Origin: Anaerolineales bacterium
GTDB lineage: Bacteria > Chloroflexota > Anaerolineae > Anaerolineales > E44-bin32
Length of the DNA: 8,445 nt
Assembly (NCBI GenBank): GCA_030606845.1
Contig: JAUWFP010000077.1
Location: 1-8,445 of the forward strand
Direction: 5' to 3'
Made by a program: the position numbers and the translations under genes
The notes under the pieces: generated by a model
Seen by the model: the letters and a program-made list of their open reading frames with translations, nothing else
Databases searched by the model: none
Told to the model about the DNA's origin: nothing
Part shown: piece by piece, positions 1 through 6,793 of the stretch
Position numbering within the stretch: the first letter of the stretch is position 1
How the letters are laid out: the number at the start of each line of letters is the position of its first letter

Positions 1-2306
1 ATGCGCAGCTGCCCCTGTCCCTGGCATGCTTCGCATCTCCCCCCGCGGACATTGAAAGAGAAACGCCCGGGCTTATATCCGCGAACCTTTGATTCTGGAA
101 GCTCGGCATATAACGCGCGGATGTGGTCGAAGAGCCCGGTATACGTTCCGGGGTTAGAGCGCGGCGTACGACCGATGGGACTCTGGTCGATGTTGATCAC
201 TTTGACAATGTGTTCGATACCTTCGATTTGGTCGTGCTCTCCCGGTCTGGAGCGCGCCTTCTGGAGCGCTCTGGCCAGGGCTTTATAAAGCACTTCAACC
301 ATCAGGCTGGATTTTCCTGATCCAGAAACGCCGGTGATGCAGGTGAAGACGCCGAGTGGAAAATGAACGGTGATGTCCTTGAGATTGTTTTCGCGGGCGC
401 CGATCACGGTCAGGGTATTCCCATTCCCCTTTCTGCGAGTTTTTGGGGTTCCTATCTGTAGTTTCCCGGCAAGATAACGACCGGTGATTGAGCGCTTGTT
501 TTTCGTAACTTCCTCGACCGTACCCTCCGCGACCAACCGACCGCCTGCTTCTCCCGCGCCAGGTCCAAGGTCGATGATCCAGTCCGCGGCACGGATTGTT
601 GCTTCATCGTGCTCGACGACCAGAATCGTATTGCCCAGATCGCGCATACCCTCAAGGGTTTTTATGAGTCGCGTGTTGTCGCGAGGGTGGAGACCAATAG
701 ATGGCTCATCGAGTACATACAAGACACCCATTAAACGAGAACCAATCTGCGTTGCGAGGCGGATGCGTTGCGCTTCCCCTCCGGAGAGACTGCCAGCAGT
801 GCGGTCGAGCGAGAGATATTCCAGGCCCACATCCACCAGGAAGCCTAACCGATCCTCGACCTCTTTTAAGATTCGACTCGCGATCGTCCTCTCGCGCTTG
901 TTGAGTGGGCTCTTCCTGCCGCTCAGTCTCCGGATCCAATTTAACCCTTCTGACACGGGCCAGTGTGTGGTCTCGACGATGTTTTTCCCATCCACTGTGA
1001 CTGCGAGCGCTTCCATTCGCAAACGTTTCCCATTGCAGGATGGGCACAGGCGTTCAGACATATATTCCTGGATCTTCCCGCGGACGTAATCCGATTGCGT
1101 CTCCTGATATCGCCGCTCGAGATTACCTATCACGCCCTCGTAGGCGGTCCACCATGTGGAGGAGCGCCCGTCACGGCTCTCATAATGAACAGGCACTTCC
1201 TTTCCCTCAGTGCCATGCAGGAGGATTTGAAGTTTATCCTCAGGCAGATCATCGATGGCGGAATCCAGGTCGATTTCGTAAGCTTTCGCGGTGGCTTCCA
1301 GCATCTGCCAGTAGTATCCCTTATGATCACGACTCTGTTTGGACCACTCCATTGCGACCAGCGCGCCTTCGGCGATCGATACAGATTTATCCGGGATAAC
1401 TCGGTCGGGGTCGATTTCGAGTTTATTGCCCAATCCCTGACACTCTGGACATGCGCCGTGTGGCGTGTTAAATGAGAATGTGCGCGGCTCGATCTCAGCT
1501 AGCGTTGTGCCATGATCGGGGCAGGCAAGGTGTTCGGAAAAGGGGATATCGACCGGCGGATCAGAACTCAAGTCGGTGATATAGAGGATGCCCTCGCCCC
1601 AGCGTAAAGCGGTCTCGATTGAATCGGTTAGCCTGGTCAGGAAGGCGTCTCCATCCTCGGTCGCATCGTGGTGGATGACGAGGCGATCGACAACAGCTTC
1701 AATGTCGTGTTTCTTGTAGCGATCGAGTTCAAATTCCTCATCAAGCGCTTTGACATCTCCATCAACACGGGTTCTTACAAATCCAGAGCGCCTGAGTTCT
1801 TCAAAAACAGCCAGGTGAGTGCCCTTGCGGCCGCGGATCATCGGCGCAAGGATCATGATACGGCTGCCGTCTGCCATGGCTGAGACGGCGTCGACGATCT
1901 CCTGGGCAGATTGTTGTTTGACTTCCTTACCGCAGATAGGGCAGTGAGGTAGACCAATGCGAGCGAAGAGCAACCTCAGATAGTCGTACACCTCTGTAAC
2001 GGTCCCGACAGTCGAACGCGGATTATGGGAAACCCCGCGTTGATCGATCGAGATGGCTGGGGAGAGCCCATCAATATAATCAACATCGGGTTTATCGAGC
2101 TGCCCCAAGAATTGCCGCGCATATGCCGATAGTGATTCGACATAGCGTCGCTGTCCTTCGGCGAAGATTGTATCGAAAGCAAGCGATGATTTCCCTGAAC
2201 CGGAAATGCCGGAGATGACGACGAGCTTGTCGCGGGGGATCTCTACTGAGATGTTCTTGAGGTTGTGCTCGCGGGCGCCAACGACTGTTATTTTATCTTC
2301 CGCCAT
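1..2306 (-). CDS. uvrA: Excinuclease ABC subunit A, UvrA (partial, C-terminus beyond left edge)
   Basis: UvrA is the dimeric ABC-type ATPase that finds bulky DNA damage and loads UvrB in nucleotide excision repair in the cytoplasm. The frame is open from ATG at 2306 to the left edge: 768 complete codons, no internal stop. Visible in order: Walker A GISGSGKSS (33-41); a CPIC pair (122-125); zinc module C262-P-D-H265 with C286/C289, the latter in GACPECQGLG; CPSC (421-424), followed by NGKRLRMEALAV; ABC signature LSGGEAQR (from 507) with Walker B VLDEPSIGLHPRDN just after; second Walker A GVSGSGKSS (659-667); and FNVRGGRCEAC, holding the first half (C758, C761) of the C-terminal zinc finger. 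About 180 residues, including the second signature and Walker B, lie outside the window. The start fits the family N-terminus (ITVVGAREHNLKNI). There is no strong ribosome binding site. It is separated by 253 nt from the upstream gene and probably has its own promoter. Confidence 0.98.
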   Translation of the reverse strand, partial: MAEDKITVVGAREHNLKNISVEIPRDKLVVISGISGSGKSSLAFDTIFAEGQRRYVESLSAYARQFLGQLDKPDVDYIDGLSPAISIDQRGVSHNPRSTVGTVTEVYDYLRLLFARIGLPHCPICGKEVKQQSAQEIVDAVSAMADGSRIMILAPMIRGRKGTHLAVFEELRRSGFVRTRVDGDVKALDEEFELDRYKKHDIEAVVDRLVIHHDATEDGDAFLTRLTDSIETALRWGEGILYITDLSSDPPVDIPFSEHLACPDHGTTLAEIEPRTFSFNTPHGACPECQGLGNKLEIDPDRVIPDKSVSIAEGALVAMEWSKQSRDHKGYYWQMLEATAKAYEIDLDSAIDDLPEDKLQILLHGTEGKEVPVHYESRDGRSSTWWTAYEGVIGNLERRYQETQSDYVRGKIQEYMSERLCPSCNGKRLRMEALAVTVDGKNIVETTHWPVSEGLNWIRRLSGRKSPLNKRERTIASRILKEVEDRLGFLVDVGLEYLSLDRTAGSLSGGEAQRIRLATQIGSRLMGVLYVLDEPSIGLHPRDNTRLIKTLEGMRDLGNTILVVEHDEATIRAADWIIDLGPGAGEAGGRLVAEGTVEEVTKNKRSITGRYLAGKLQIGTPKTRRKGNGNTLTVIGARENNLKDITVHFPLGVFTCITGVSGSGKSSLMVEVLYKALARALQKARSRPGEHDQIEGIEHIVKVINIDQSPIGRTPRSNPGTYTGLFDHIRALYAELPESKVRGYKPGRFSFNVRGGRCEACQGQGQLR

Positions 2307-2347
2307 GTGGTTTTGACCCAGGCCGATGTAGGAATAGACGAATCGTT

Positions 2348-2376
2348 ATTATATCAGGCGCTTGAAAATACCTGTT
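2348..2376 (-). promoter_or_regulatory. Candidate uvrA promoter
   Basis: On the minus strand a perfect TATAAT (2353 to 2348) lies 41 nt upstream of the uvrA start codon. With a 17-nt spacer the -35 position is AACAGG (2376 to 2371), a poor match to TTGACA. Transcription would begin near 2341 and give a leader of about 35 nt. The -10 match and its place in front of uvrA support the call. The weak -35 leaves it unproven and may indicate a regulated promoter. Confidence 0.5.
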
Positions 2377-2378
2377 CG
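2365..2378 (-). promoter_or_regulatory. Possible degenerate LexA (SOS) box
   Basis: The minus strand reads CGAACAGGTATTTT across the -35 region of uvrA. The Gram-positive type LexA consensus is CGAAC-N4-GTTCG. The left half-site is perfect, but the right half matches only its TT. The position, overlapping the promoter of a classical SOS gene, is what makes it worth noting. The sequence alone is weak, and a chance match is quite possible. Confidence 0.2.
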
Positions 2379-2506
2379 ATTTGCCGGGGAAAGAATACAC
2401 GAGGCCGTGGTCAGGCAATGTTATGAGACTGACAGAAATGAGATGTTGGTTATCAAGGTGAGGTCTCGGGCTCTCAAGAGACGGTTGGGGATTTACAAAT
2501 AGGCAG

Positions 2507-2542
2507 TTCCACGCTTTCGTTGGAACGGGAGCAAACGTGGAA
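2507..2542 (-). terminator. Hairpin downstream of the 199-residue gene, possible terminator
   Basis: An inverted repeat pairs TTCCACG (2507-2513) with CGTGGAA (2536-2542). It extends inward by TTT (2515-2517) against AAA (2533-2535), with C2514 bulged, so about 10 bp close a 15-nt loop. It begins 18 nt after the stop codon of the gene ending at 2560, where an operon terminator is expected. No run of U follows the stem on the minus strand, so it is not a standard intrinsic terminator. It could instead slow RNA decay. Confidence 0.35.
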
Positions 2543-2559
2543 GATGGGGTGAATTCAAA

Positions 2560-3159
2560 TTACAATGCAGATTCGCCGCACCACTGGCAGCGCTCATCTC
2601 CTTGAGGGATTAAAGCGTCACACTTCTTACAGCGAAGGAGTTCATCGGGCGGCGCTAAGCCGCCTTCCATATCCGCGGCCATGCGGATAACGTCGTATGG
2701 GCTCATCGCCGTGGGTGTGCCGCCGCGGCTGACAAGAGCGCCCCCGAGATGCATACCTGTTTCGTTTTCATGGATGACGTATCCCTGGTCGCGCAGGGCT
2801 TTGGCGAGGTCGTCGCTCAACTTAGGACCCAGACTTGGTCCGCTGGGAAGTTCATGACCTGAAAGGAGGTGCCGGGCTTCCTCGGGAAGCTCATCCATCA
2901 TCCAACCTGGAAGAGGGTCATCTTTCGTTCTTTGTTCCTCCGCGAGGATTTTTCTAAATCGACTGCAGGAGTCATCTTTCGAAGAAAAAGGGGGCTGCAG
3001 GTTGGGTCCAAAAGATTTACGTCCGGATTCAGGCTCTTTTGAACACTGCAGGCAGATAGGGGCAGCGTGGGAGCCATTCAGCGCAGGTAACAGCTGCATA
3101 GGCTCGCCGCATACTGGGCAAGGAGCGATTTCGTCAGGGGGATTGGGTGGTGAGGACAT
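2560..3159 (-). CDS. Hypothetical protein with two terminal zinc ribbons
   Basis: This is a 199-residue soluble protein that I do not recognise as a named family. The N-terminus has a zinc ribbon of the rubredoxin-knuckle type: C14-P-V-C17-G paired with C36-L-Q-C39. The C-terminus has a second one: C177-K-K-C180 paired with C191-Q-W-C194-G. Between them is a polar, Ser/Pro-rich stretch (about 40-110), then a more ordered part (about 114-170) containing LSDDLAKALRDQGYVIHE and SPYDVIRMAADMEGG. No signal peptide or membrane segment is seen. Such ribbons usually bind protein or nucleic acid, but no catalytic motif points to a reaction. It starts 25 nt after the stop of the 598-residue zinc-ribbon gene and is probably co-transcribed with it. 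The ribosome binding site before ATG 3159 is weak, which would fit translational coupling. A hairpin follows the stop. Confidence 0.8.
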   Translation of the reverse strand: MSSPPNPPDEIAPCPVCGEPMQLLPALNGSHAAPICLQCSKEPESGRKSFGPNLQPPFSSKDDSCSRFRKILAEEQRTKDDPLPGWMMDELPEEARHLLSGHELPSGPSLGPKLSDDLAKALRDQGYVIHENETGMHLGGALVSRGGTPTAMSPYDVIRMAADMEGGLAPPDELLRCKKCDALIPQGDERCQWCGESAL

Positions 3160-3184
3160 TATGATCCAGGGTCAGGCAATCGAG

Positions 3185-4981
3185 TCAACCGAGGTCTCTG
3201 GGTGGAGCTGCCCGGTCCTTGATCTTGGAGAGCTTACCGAGCGTGTGAGTCTCGTTCGCCGCAAAGAATTGTTCGGCATACTCCGAGTTTCGCCACTCGA
3301 AGGCTGTCTCGAGCCCCTGTGTTTCCTTGGGAACGAGTAGTGTGGAGCGTACGTACAATGCGCTGGCCGGTGGTGGGTGTTTTCCAACACGACCCAGTAG
3401 GAAAAGGGCAGGTAAGGTGTAACCAACGATAAATAGAATGGCGAGGACGAGAATATCAAAGAACTGTAAATCGGCTGGTTTGATGATTCCGACCGCTAGT
3501 GCGCCGACGACCAGCAGCATCCCGCCGATCGCAGATAGCAGATGGGCCTGCAGCCTTGCTTCTTTAGCCTCATCACTGAGTTGGCCAGCGCGCTTACGAC
3601 ATTCGCCGCAAAGCGGGATCTTGAAGGTTGTGGCTTTTCGCTGAGTGATATTCTGGCCATCGGGCAGCGATCCGACAACTGCGAGGTGACCTTTGACCGG
3701 GGTCCGGCCGCAGTGGGCGCAATCGCTGCCCGGGAAGATAGCTTTCTCGCCACGGAGTACAACCCGAAAACGATGACCCCGCGGCGGATCTGTATCCAGG
3801 AGAGCAATTTCCTCTTCTACGACCACTGATGCAATCGCCACATCAAGTTCTGGAGAAGGTGCTTCCGGCTCGCTCGGTGTTCTTTCGATCGGTTCCAGGT
3901 CCGTTGGCGGTGTCTGGGAAAGCGACTCGATTCTTGATGCGAAGGATTCTGGTTCCACAGCGCTCTCGACAACCTCAGCATCAGCTAGCGGTGGGAAGAT
4001 AGGCTGAGATTTGAGTGGAACCTCGGAGATGGGCAGATCTGGGATGGGCTCGGATTCCAGCGGGACGCCGGCGGATTGACGTAGATTGGCGAGGAAATCT
4101 TGTTCGGGCTCCTCGGGTGAGGGTAGATTGTCGAGAGGTGTTTCAATTTCCTGGGCGAACCGCTCGAGCGAGGGTTCTACGCTGTCATCAGCGGGTTGGG
4201 CCCAGTCCGGGAGTGGGATTTCATCCGCTTCAGGGACGTCTTGTTTGATGGATTCGTCCCAAGGGTCATCGGGTTCCCTGAAGCTTTCTTCGCTTTGAAC
4301 ATCTGCGATTTCTGGCAGTGCCTGCTCATCTGCGAGTTCAAGCCCGATTCCACCCAAGATTCCTGCGCTTATAGGTGATTCTCCTTCTTCTGGCAGGGAT
4401 GGCTCGAGATCGGTCTCTGCTTCAGGAGTTATCGACCGGAAATATGAGGCGAGATCATCCGTTTCTTCGGAAATTTGATCCGCTGAATCACCCTCGAAAT
4501 CACTCACGCCTGGGATCGCAGCCGCGTCTAAACCAAGATCTAGCTCTCCGAGGCGTTCTTCGAGGAGGTCAACAGGTTCGGGCGCTTCCATCTCTTCGGC
4601 AGCTATCTCCGAAATGGGCGCTTCAGGGCTTTCGAATTCGGTTTCGAGCGGGGTGATTTCTTCTAGTTCGGGTTCAGCGTAGATTGGGGTTTCCTGTTCG
4701 GGCGTAATGCGTTCTTCGCGCGCTCTGTTATCAACCGCCTCCAGCCAAACCCACTGCTTGAGTGCGAACCGCTCCGTTAGCGGGTAGCCTTCGGCGATCT
4801 GACCGTAAAAGACACGTTCACCGCCGTCTTCGGAGAGAAACGCGGATTTGCAGCTCTCACAACCGACGTAATCGGGCAGTTTCTCCATGTGAACGACATG
4901 CAGTGCATCTGCTCCGCATATCGCGCAAAAGAGGCCATCGATAAGACCATCATCGAGCGTGGATTTTGGAGTTGAAGCCAT
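3185..4981 (-). CDS. Hypothetical membrane protein: zinc ribbon, acidic linker, zinc ribbon, two-helix hairpin
   Basis: This 598-residue protein is not recognised as a named family. Residues 19-44 form a zinc ribbon (C19-A-I-C22, C41-E-S-C44). Residues about 85-395 are very rich in Glu, Asp, Pro and Ser, with few hydrophobic clusters, as expected of a disordered linker. A short repeat, VPLESEPI (306-313) and VPLKSQPI (321-328), lies in it. A second ribbon follows (C421-A-H-C424, C458-G-E-C461). Two transmembrane helices (about 481-500 and 508-530) form a hairpin, so both ends should face the same side, most likely the cytoplasm. The tail holds FEWRNSEYAEQFFAANE (561-577), which looks like a conserved motif. 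There is no signal peptide. The start at 4981 is backed by a strong ribosome binding site. It is the first gene of a two-gene unit with the 199-residue double-ribbon protein, suggesting an anchored and a soluble partner. A role in signalling or in organising a membrane complex is only inference. Confidence 0.85.
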   Translation of the reverse strand: MASTPKSTLDDGLIDGLFCAICGADALHVVHMEKLPDYVGCESCKSAFLSEDGGERVFYGQIAEGYPLTERFALKQWVWLEAVDNRAREERITPEQETPIYAEPELEEITPLETEFESPEAPISEIAAEEMEAPEPVDLLEERLGELDLGLDAAAIPGVSDFEGDSADQISEETDDLASYFRSITPEAETDLEPSLPEEGESPISAGILGGIGLELADEQALPEIADVQSEESFREPDDPWDESIKQDVPEADEIPLPDWAQPADDSVEPSLERFAQEIETPLDNLPSPEEPEQDFLANLRQSAGVPLESEPIPDLPISEVPLKSQPIFPPLADAEVVESAVEPESFASRIESLSQTPPTDLEPIERTPSEPEAPSPELDVAIASVVVEEEIALLDTDPPRGHRFRVVLRGEKAIFPGSDCAHCGRTPVKGHLAVVGSLPDGQNITQRKATTFKIPLCGECRKRAGQLSDEAKEARLQAHLLSAIGGMLLVVGALAVGIIKPADLQFFDILVLAILFIVGYTLPALFLLGRVGKHPPPASALYVRSTLLVPKETQGLETAFEWRNSEYAEQFFAANETHTLGKLSKIKDRAAPPRDLG

Positions 4982-4992
4982 TCCCCTTCCTC
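4982..4992 (-). promoter_or_regulatory. Strong ribosome binding site of the 598-residue gene
   Basis: The minus strand reads GAGGAAGGGGA directly before ATG 4981. It contains two purine-rich Shine-Dalgarno matches (GAGG, then AGGGG) at usable spacing. This is the clearest such site in the window and fixes the start at 4981. Confidence 0.75.
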
Positions 4993-5013
4993 ACTAAACG
5001 AGAGGTGCATCGA

Positions 5014-5041
5014 ATCTAACATATCGATCGGCGGATAGCAA
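5014..5041 (-). promoter_or_regulatory. Candidate promoter of the two-gene zinc-ribbon unit
   Basis: On the minus strand TTGCTA (5041 to 5036) is followed after 16 nt by TTAGAT (5019 to 5014), moderate matches to a -35 and a -10. The leader would be about 25-30 nt and include the strong ribosome binding site. Other AT-rich hexamers upstream (for example near 5060-5090) could serve instead, so this is only the best-placed candidate. Confidence 0.3.
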
Positions 5042-5115
5042 CTAAGCTCTGGTCCCAGAAACTCTTTTTATTACAGCGGGGGTTGTTTTAATAAGCGAGG
5101 AATGTTGAACGGCGT

Positions 5116-5274
5116 AGATTCAACTCGCAAGTGCAAATTTGCATAGGCGTAGAGAATAAAAGGAATTCGTCAGGGAGAGACTCAACAAACGGTACAGAAA
5201 ATGTCTTGGATTCAAATCACCAAATCAGATATTCTTCAATCTTTCTTCAGTTGTTGCGCTTCGTAGTTGAATCT
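5116..5274. repeat. Inverted repeat pair with 10-nt arms
   Basis: AGATTCAACT (5116-5125) is the exact reverse complement of AGTTGAATCT (5265-5274). The arms are 139 nt apart, and identity does not extend into the flanks. A chance origin in a region this size is possible. If real, the pair could be two operator copies or the base of a long RNA fold. Confidence 0.3.
5132..5143. repeat. 12-nt perfect palindrome TGCAAATTTGCA
   Basis: A perfect dyad with an AT core lies about 150 nt upstream of the 598-residue gene, inside the intergenic gap and just beside one arm of the inverted repeat pair. This is the usual shape of a dimeric regulator site. No regulator gene lies nearby, and no second copy was noticed, so operator function is unproven. 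Confidence 0.25.
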
Positions 5275-5303
5275 GTGGACCTAAAAATAGGGGCTCCAAT
5301 TTG

Positions 5304-6761
5304 TTAGAGCTCAGCTTTTAGATTCTGCAATTCCTGATGTGCCAATTCTTGTTGTGGTCTCGAGAGTTTGCCAGTAGACAGGGCGTGCTCGTATGCGGAT
5401 TTAGCACTATCTACTCGCCCCGCTTTTATATAAGCCATACCAATTTCAAGCAGGGCCTGACCATTGTTGGGTTGGTGTCCGAGTAAACGGGTATAGACCT
5501 CAACCGCTTCCTCTGGTTGATTCTGATGAAAGAGAGCTTTTGCGAGGAAATGTAAAGCTTGAGGGTTATCATGGTCGCTTTCAAGTACTTGTCGGCAACC
5601 AGCGATTACAGCCTCCCAGTTCTCAATCTCGTCAAATGTGTAGATCATAGAGTAACGGAAACGCTCTTGGTTCTTAGTGTCAACTTGTTGAATGAACTCT
5701 TCAGCGTCCTTCATTCTGCCTTGTTCCAACAACGAGACTACCAAGATCCCCCAATACCAAGGCTCATCGAATCCTCGCCCTTTTGCCATTTCGATGGCAC
5801 TCCGAATCTCCTTCTCAGCCGCGATAGGGTCGCCATTGAGTAGATGGTATCGACCTAAGGCGATCCGTATGCTGGGTTCGCCCGAGTCTTGTTCTATTGC
5901 AGATCTTAGGAGATTGGCAGCAGCTTCAATATCGCCTTGCCTCAGGAGAAGGCGTGCACGGAATGCCTTGAACTGTGCCGGTTCGAGATGATCCCTGGCT
6001 ACATTTCCTGCAAGCTGGAAATATCCACAATTCACTAGCGCGTCAAGGTAAGAATCGACGATGGTGTCAGGGTAGTTCAGGGTACTGAGATACTGCTTGA
6101 ACCAAGCTGGATTTGGACTCGTCCGATAGACTTCGATGGCTTTCTCAAAGTGTGGGCAAGCGTCTTCACAATCACCTTCTTGGTAAAAGATGTGCTCAGC
6201 TAGGAAGACGTGACTGCTGGCGAGATTAGGTGCTTCCCGAATGTAGTTGTCGAGTAGGGACCTGCAGAGATGCTGCCTTGATGTCAAATTATATAGCTCG
6301 AGTAAACCCGCCCGCGCATCTGGATTATGCTCACTAAGGTCGCAACTCTTCGTAAACGCTTCCTCGGCGGCTTCAAACTGGCAAAGGCGCAGCAGGGCGG
6401 TGCCGTAGAGAGAATACGCCTCCGAGCTCGAGGGCCATTGATGAACGCAAGCCTCCAGGTATGGAAGAGCGAGTTCTTCCTTGTCTATTGCGAGAAGTAA
6501 CTCTCCCAAGACCGCCTTGAGCTGGTAGTTTTCGGGAGCGAGATTCTCCGCATTCCGATAGGCTTTGAGAGCCTCAGAGTATTGGCTATCTGCTTGAAGT
6601 ATCCAACCGTGGAGATAAGCTGGATACCAATCGGAGGGGTCTTTCTTCTGAGCATCTTCTATGTGCTCGATGGCTTCTTGGATTTTCCCTCGACCAACGA
6701 GCGAACGAGTTCTTTTCTCCAAACTCTGATTCTTTCCGTTATTACGCTCAGTCGATAGCAT
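5304..6761 (-). CDS. Tetratricopeptide-repeat protein
   Basis: This 485-residue protein is built almost wholly of TPR-type helix pairs, which form a superhelical scaffold for protein binding. Clear units include about 27-60 (AIEHIEDAQKKDPSDWYPAY), 61-95 (YSEALKAYRNAENLAPENYQ), 96-128, 129-162 (AAEEAFTKSCDLSEHNPDA), 275-305, 313-345, 415-445 (AVEVYTRLLGHQPNNGQALL) and 446-480. The middle (about 163-265) is more divergent but keeps the helical pattern. No signal peptide, membrane helix or catalytic domain is seen, so a cytoplasmic adaptor is likely. The start at 6761 has only a weak AGG upstream. It lies 32 nt after the stop of the Tyr/Arg-rich membrane protein gene and is probably translated from the same transcript, so that protein is its most likely partner. 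Its GC content (42% and 52% in two lines counted) is lower than in the 5' part of that gene. Confidence 0.9.
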   Translation of the reverse strand: MLSTERNNGKNQSLEKRTRSLVGRGKIQEAIEHIEDAQKKDPSDWYPAYLHGWILQADSQYSEALKAYRNAENLAPENYQLKAVLGELLLAIDKEELALPYLEACVHQWPSSSEAYSLYGTALLRLCQFEAAEEAFTKSCDLSEHNPDARAGLLELYNLTSRQHLCRSLLDNYIREAPNLASSHVFLAEHIFYQEGDCEDACPHFEKAIEVYRTSPNPAWFKQYLSTLNYPDTIVDSYLDALVNCGYFQLAGNVARDHLEPAQFKAFRARLLLRQGDIEAAANLLRSAIEQDSGEPSIRIALGRYHLLNGDPIAAEKEIRSAIEMAKGRGFDEPWYWGILVVSLLEQGRMKDAEEFIQQVDTKNQERFRYSMIYTFDEIENWEAVIAGCRQVLESDHDNPQALHFLAKALFHQNQPEEAVEVYTRLLGHQPNNGQALLEIGMAYIKAGRVDSAKSAYEHALSTGKLSRPQQELAHQELQNLKAEL

Positions 6762-6793
6762 TGAAACAACCTGGATATCGATATGGGATCGTT

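Larger units (their letters stand above)
4993..5303. other. Intergenic region without a gene
   Basis: This gap separates the TPR gene from the zinc-ribbon unit. I find no convincing reading frame, tRNA or recognisable structured RNA on either strand. It holds a candidate promoter (5014-5041), a 12-nt perfect palindrome (5132-5143) and a 10-nt inverted repeat pair (5116-5125 and 5265-5274). No GC-rich hairpin with a U tract marks the end of the TPR transcript, so termination there is unexplained. It could be factor-dependent, or there may be read-through into the next unit. Confidence 0.6.

Noticed and set aside
706..1047. A 113-codon minus-strand frame within the uvrA region, suggesting a possible frameshift.
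   Set aside because: I translated uvrA codon by codon through this part. The correct frame is uninterrupted, and this frame is out of phase with it.
484..1475. Two overlapping plus-strand frames of 201 and 170 codons.
   Set aside because: They lie opposite uvrA, whose frame is intact and carries all family motifs. Their products are Ser/Arg-rich with no domain.
3172..3807. Minus-strand frames of 95 and 103 codons inside the 598-residue gene.
   Set aside because: They are out-of-frame shadows. The main frame carries both CxxC pairs of the second zinc ribbon and the membrane hairpin.
5285..5303. The CCTATTTTTAGG region after the TPR stop as an intrinsic terminator.
   Set aside because: The stem would be only four AT-rich base pairs with no following U tract, too weak for termination.
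6775..6784. Palindrome ATATCGATAT in the 32-nt spacer before the TPR gene, sharing CATATCGAT with 5020-5028 near the zinc-ribbon promoter.
   Set aside because: A nine-base AT-rich match between two sites is weak, and the spacer is more likely just the gap between co-transcribed genes.
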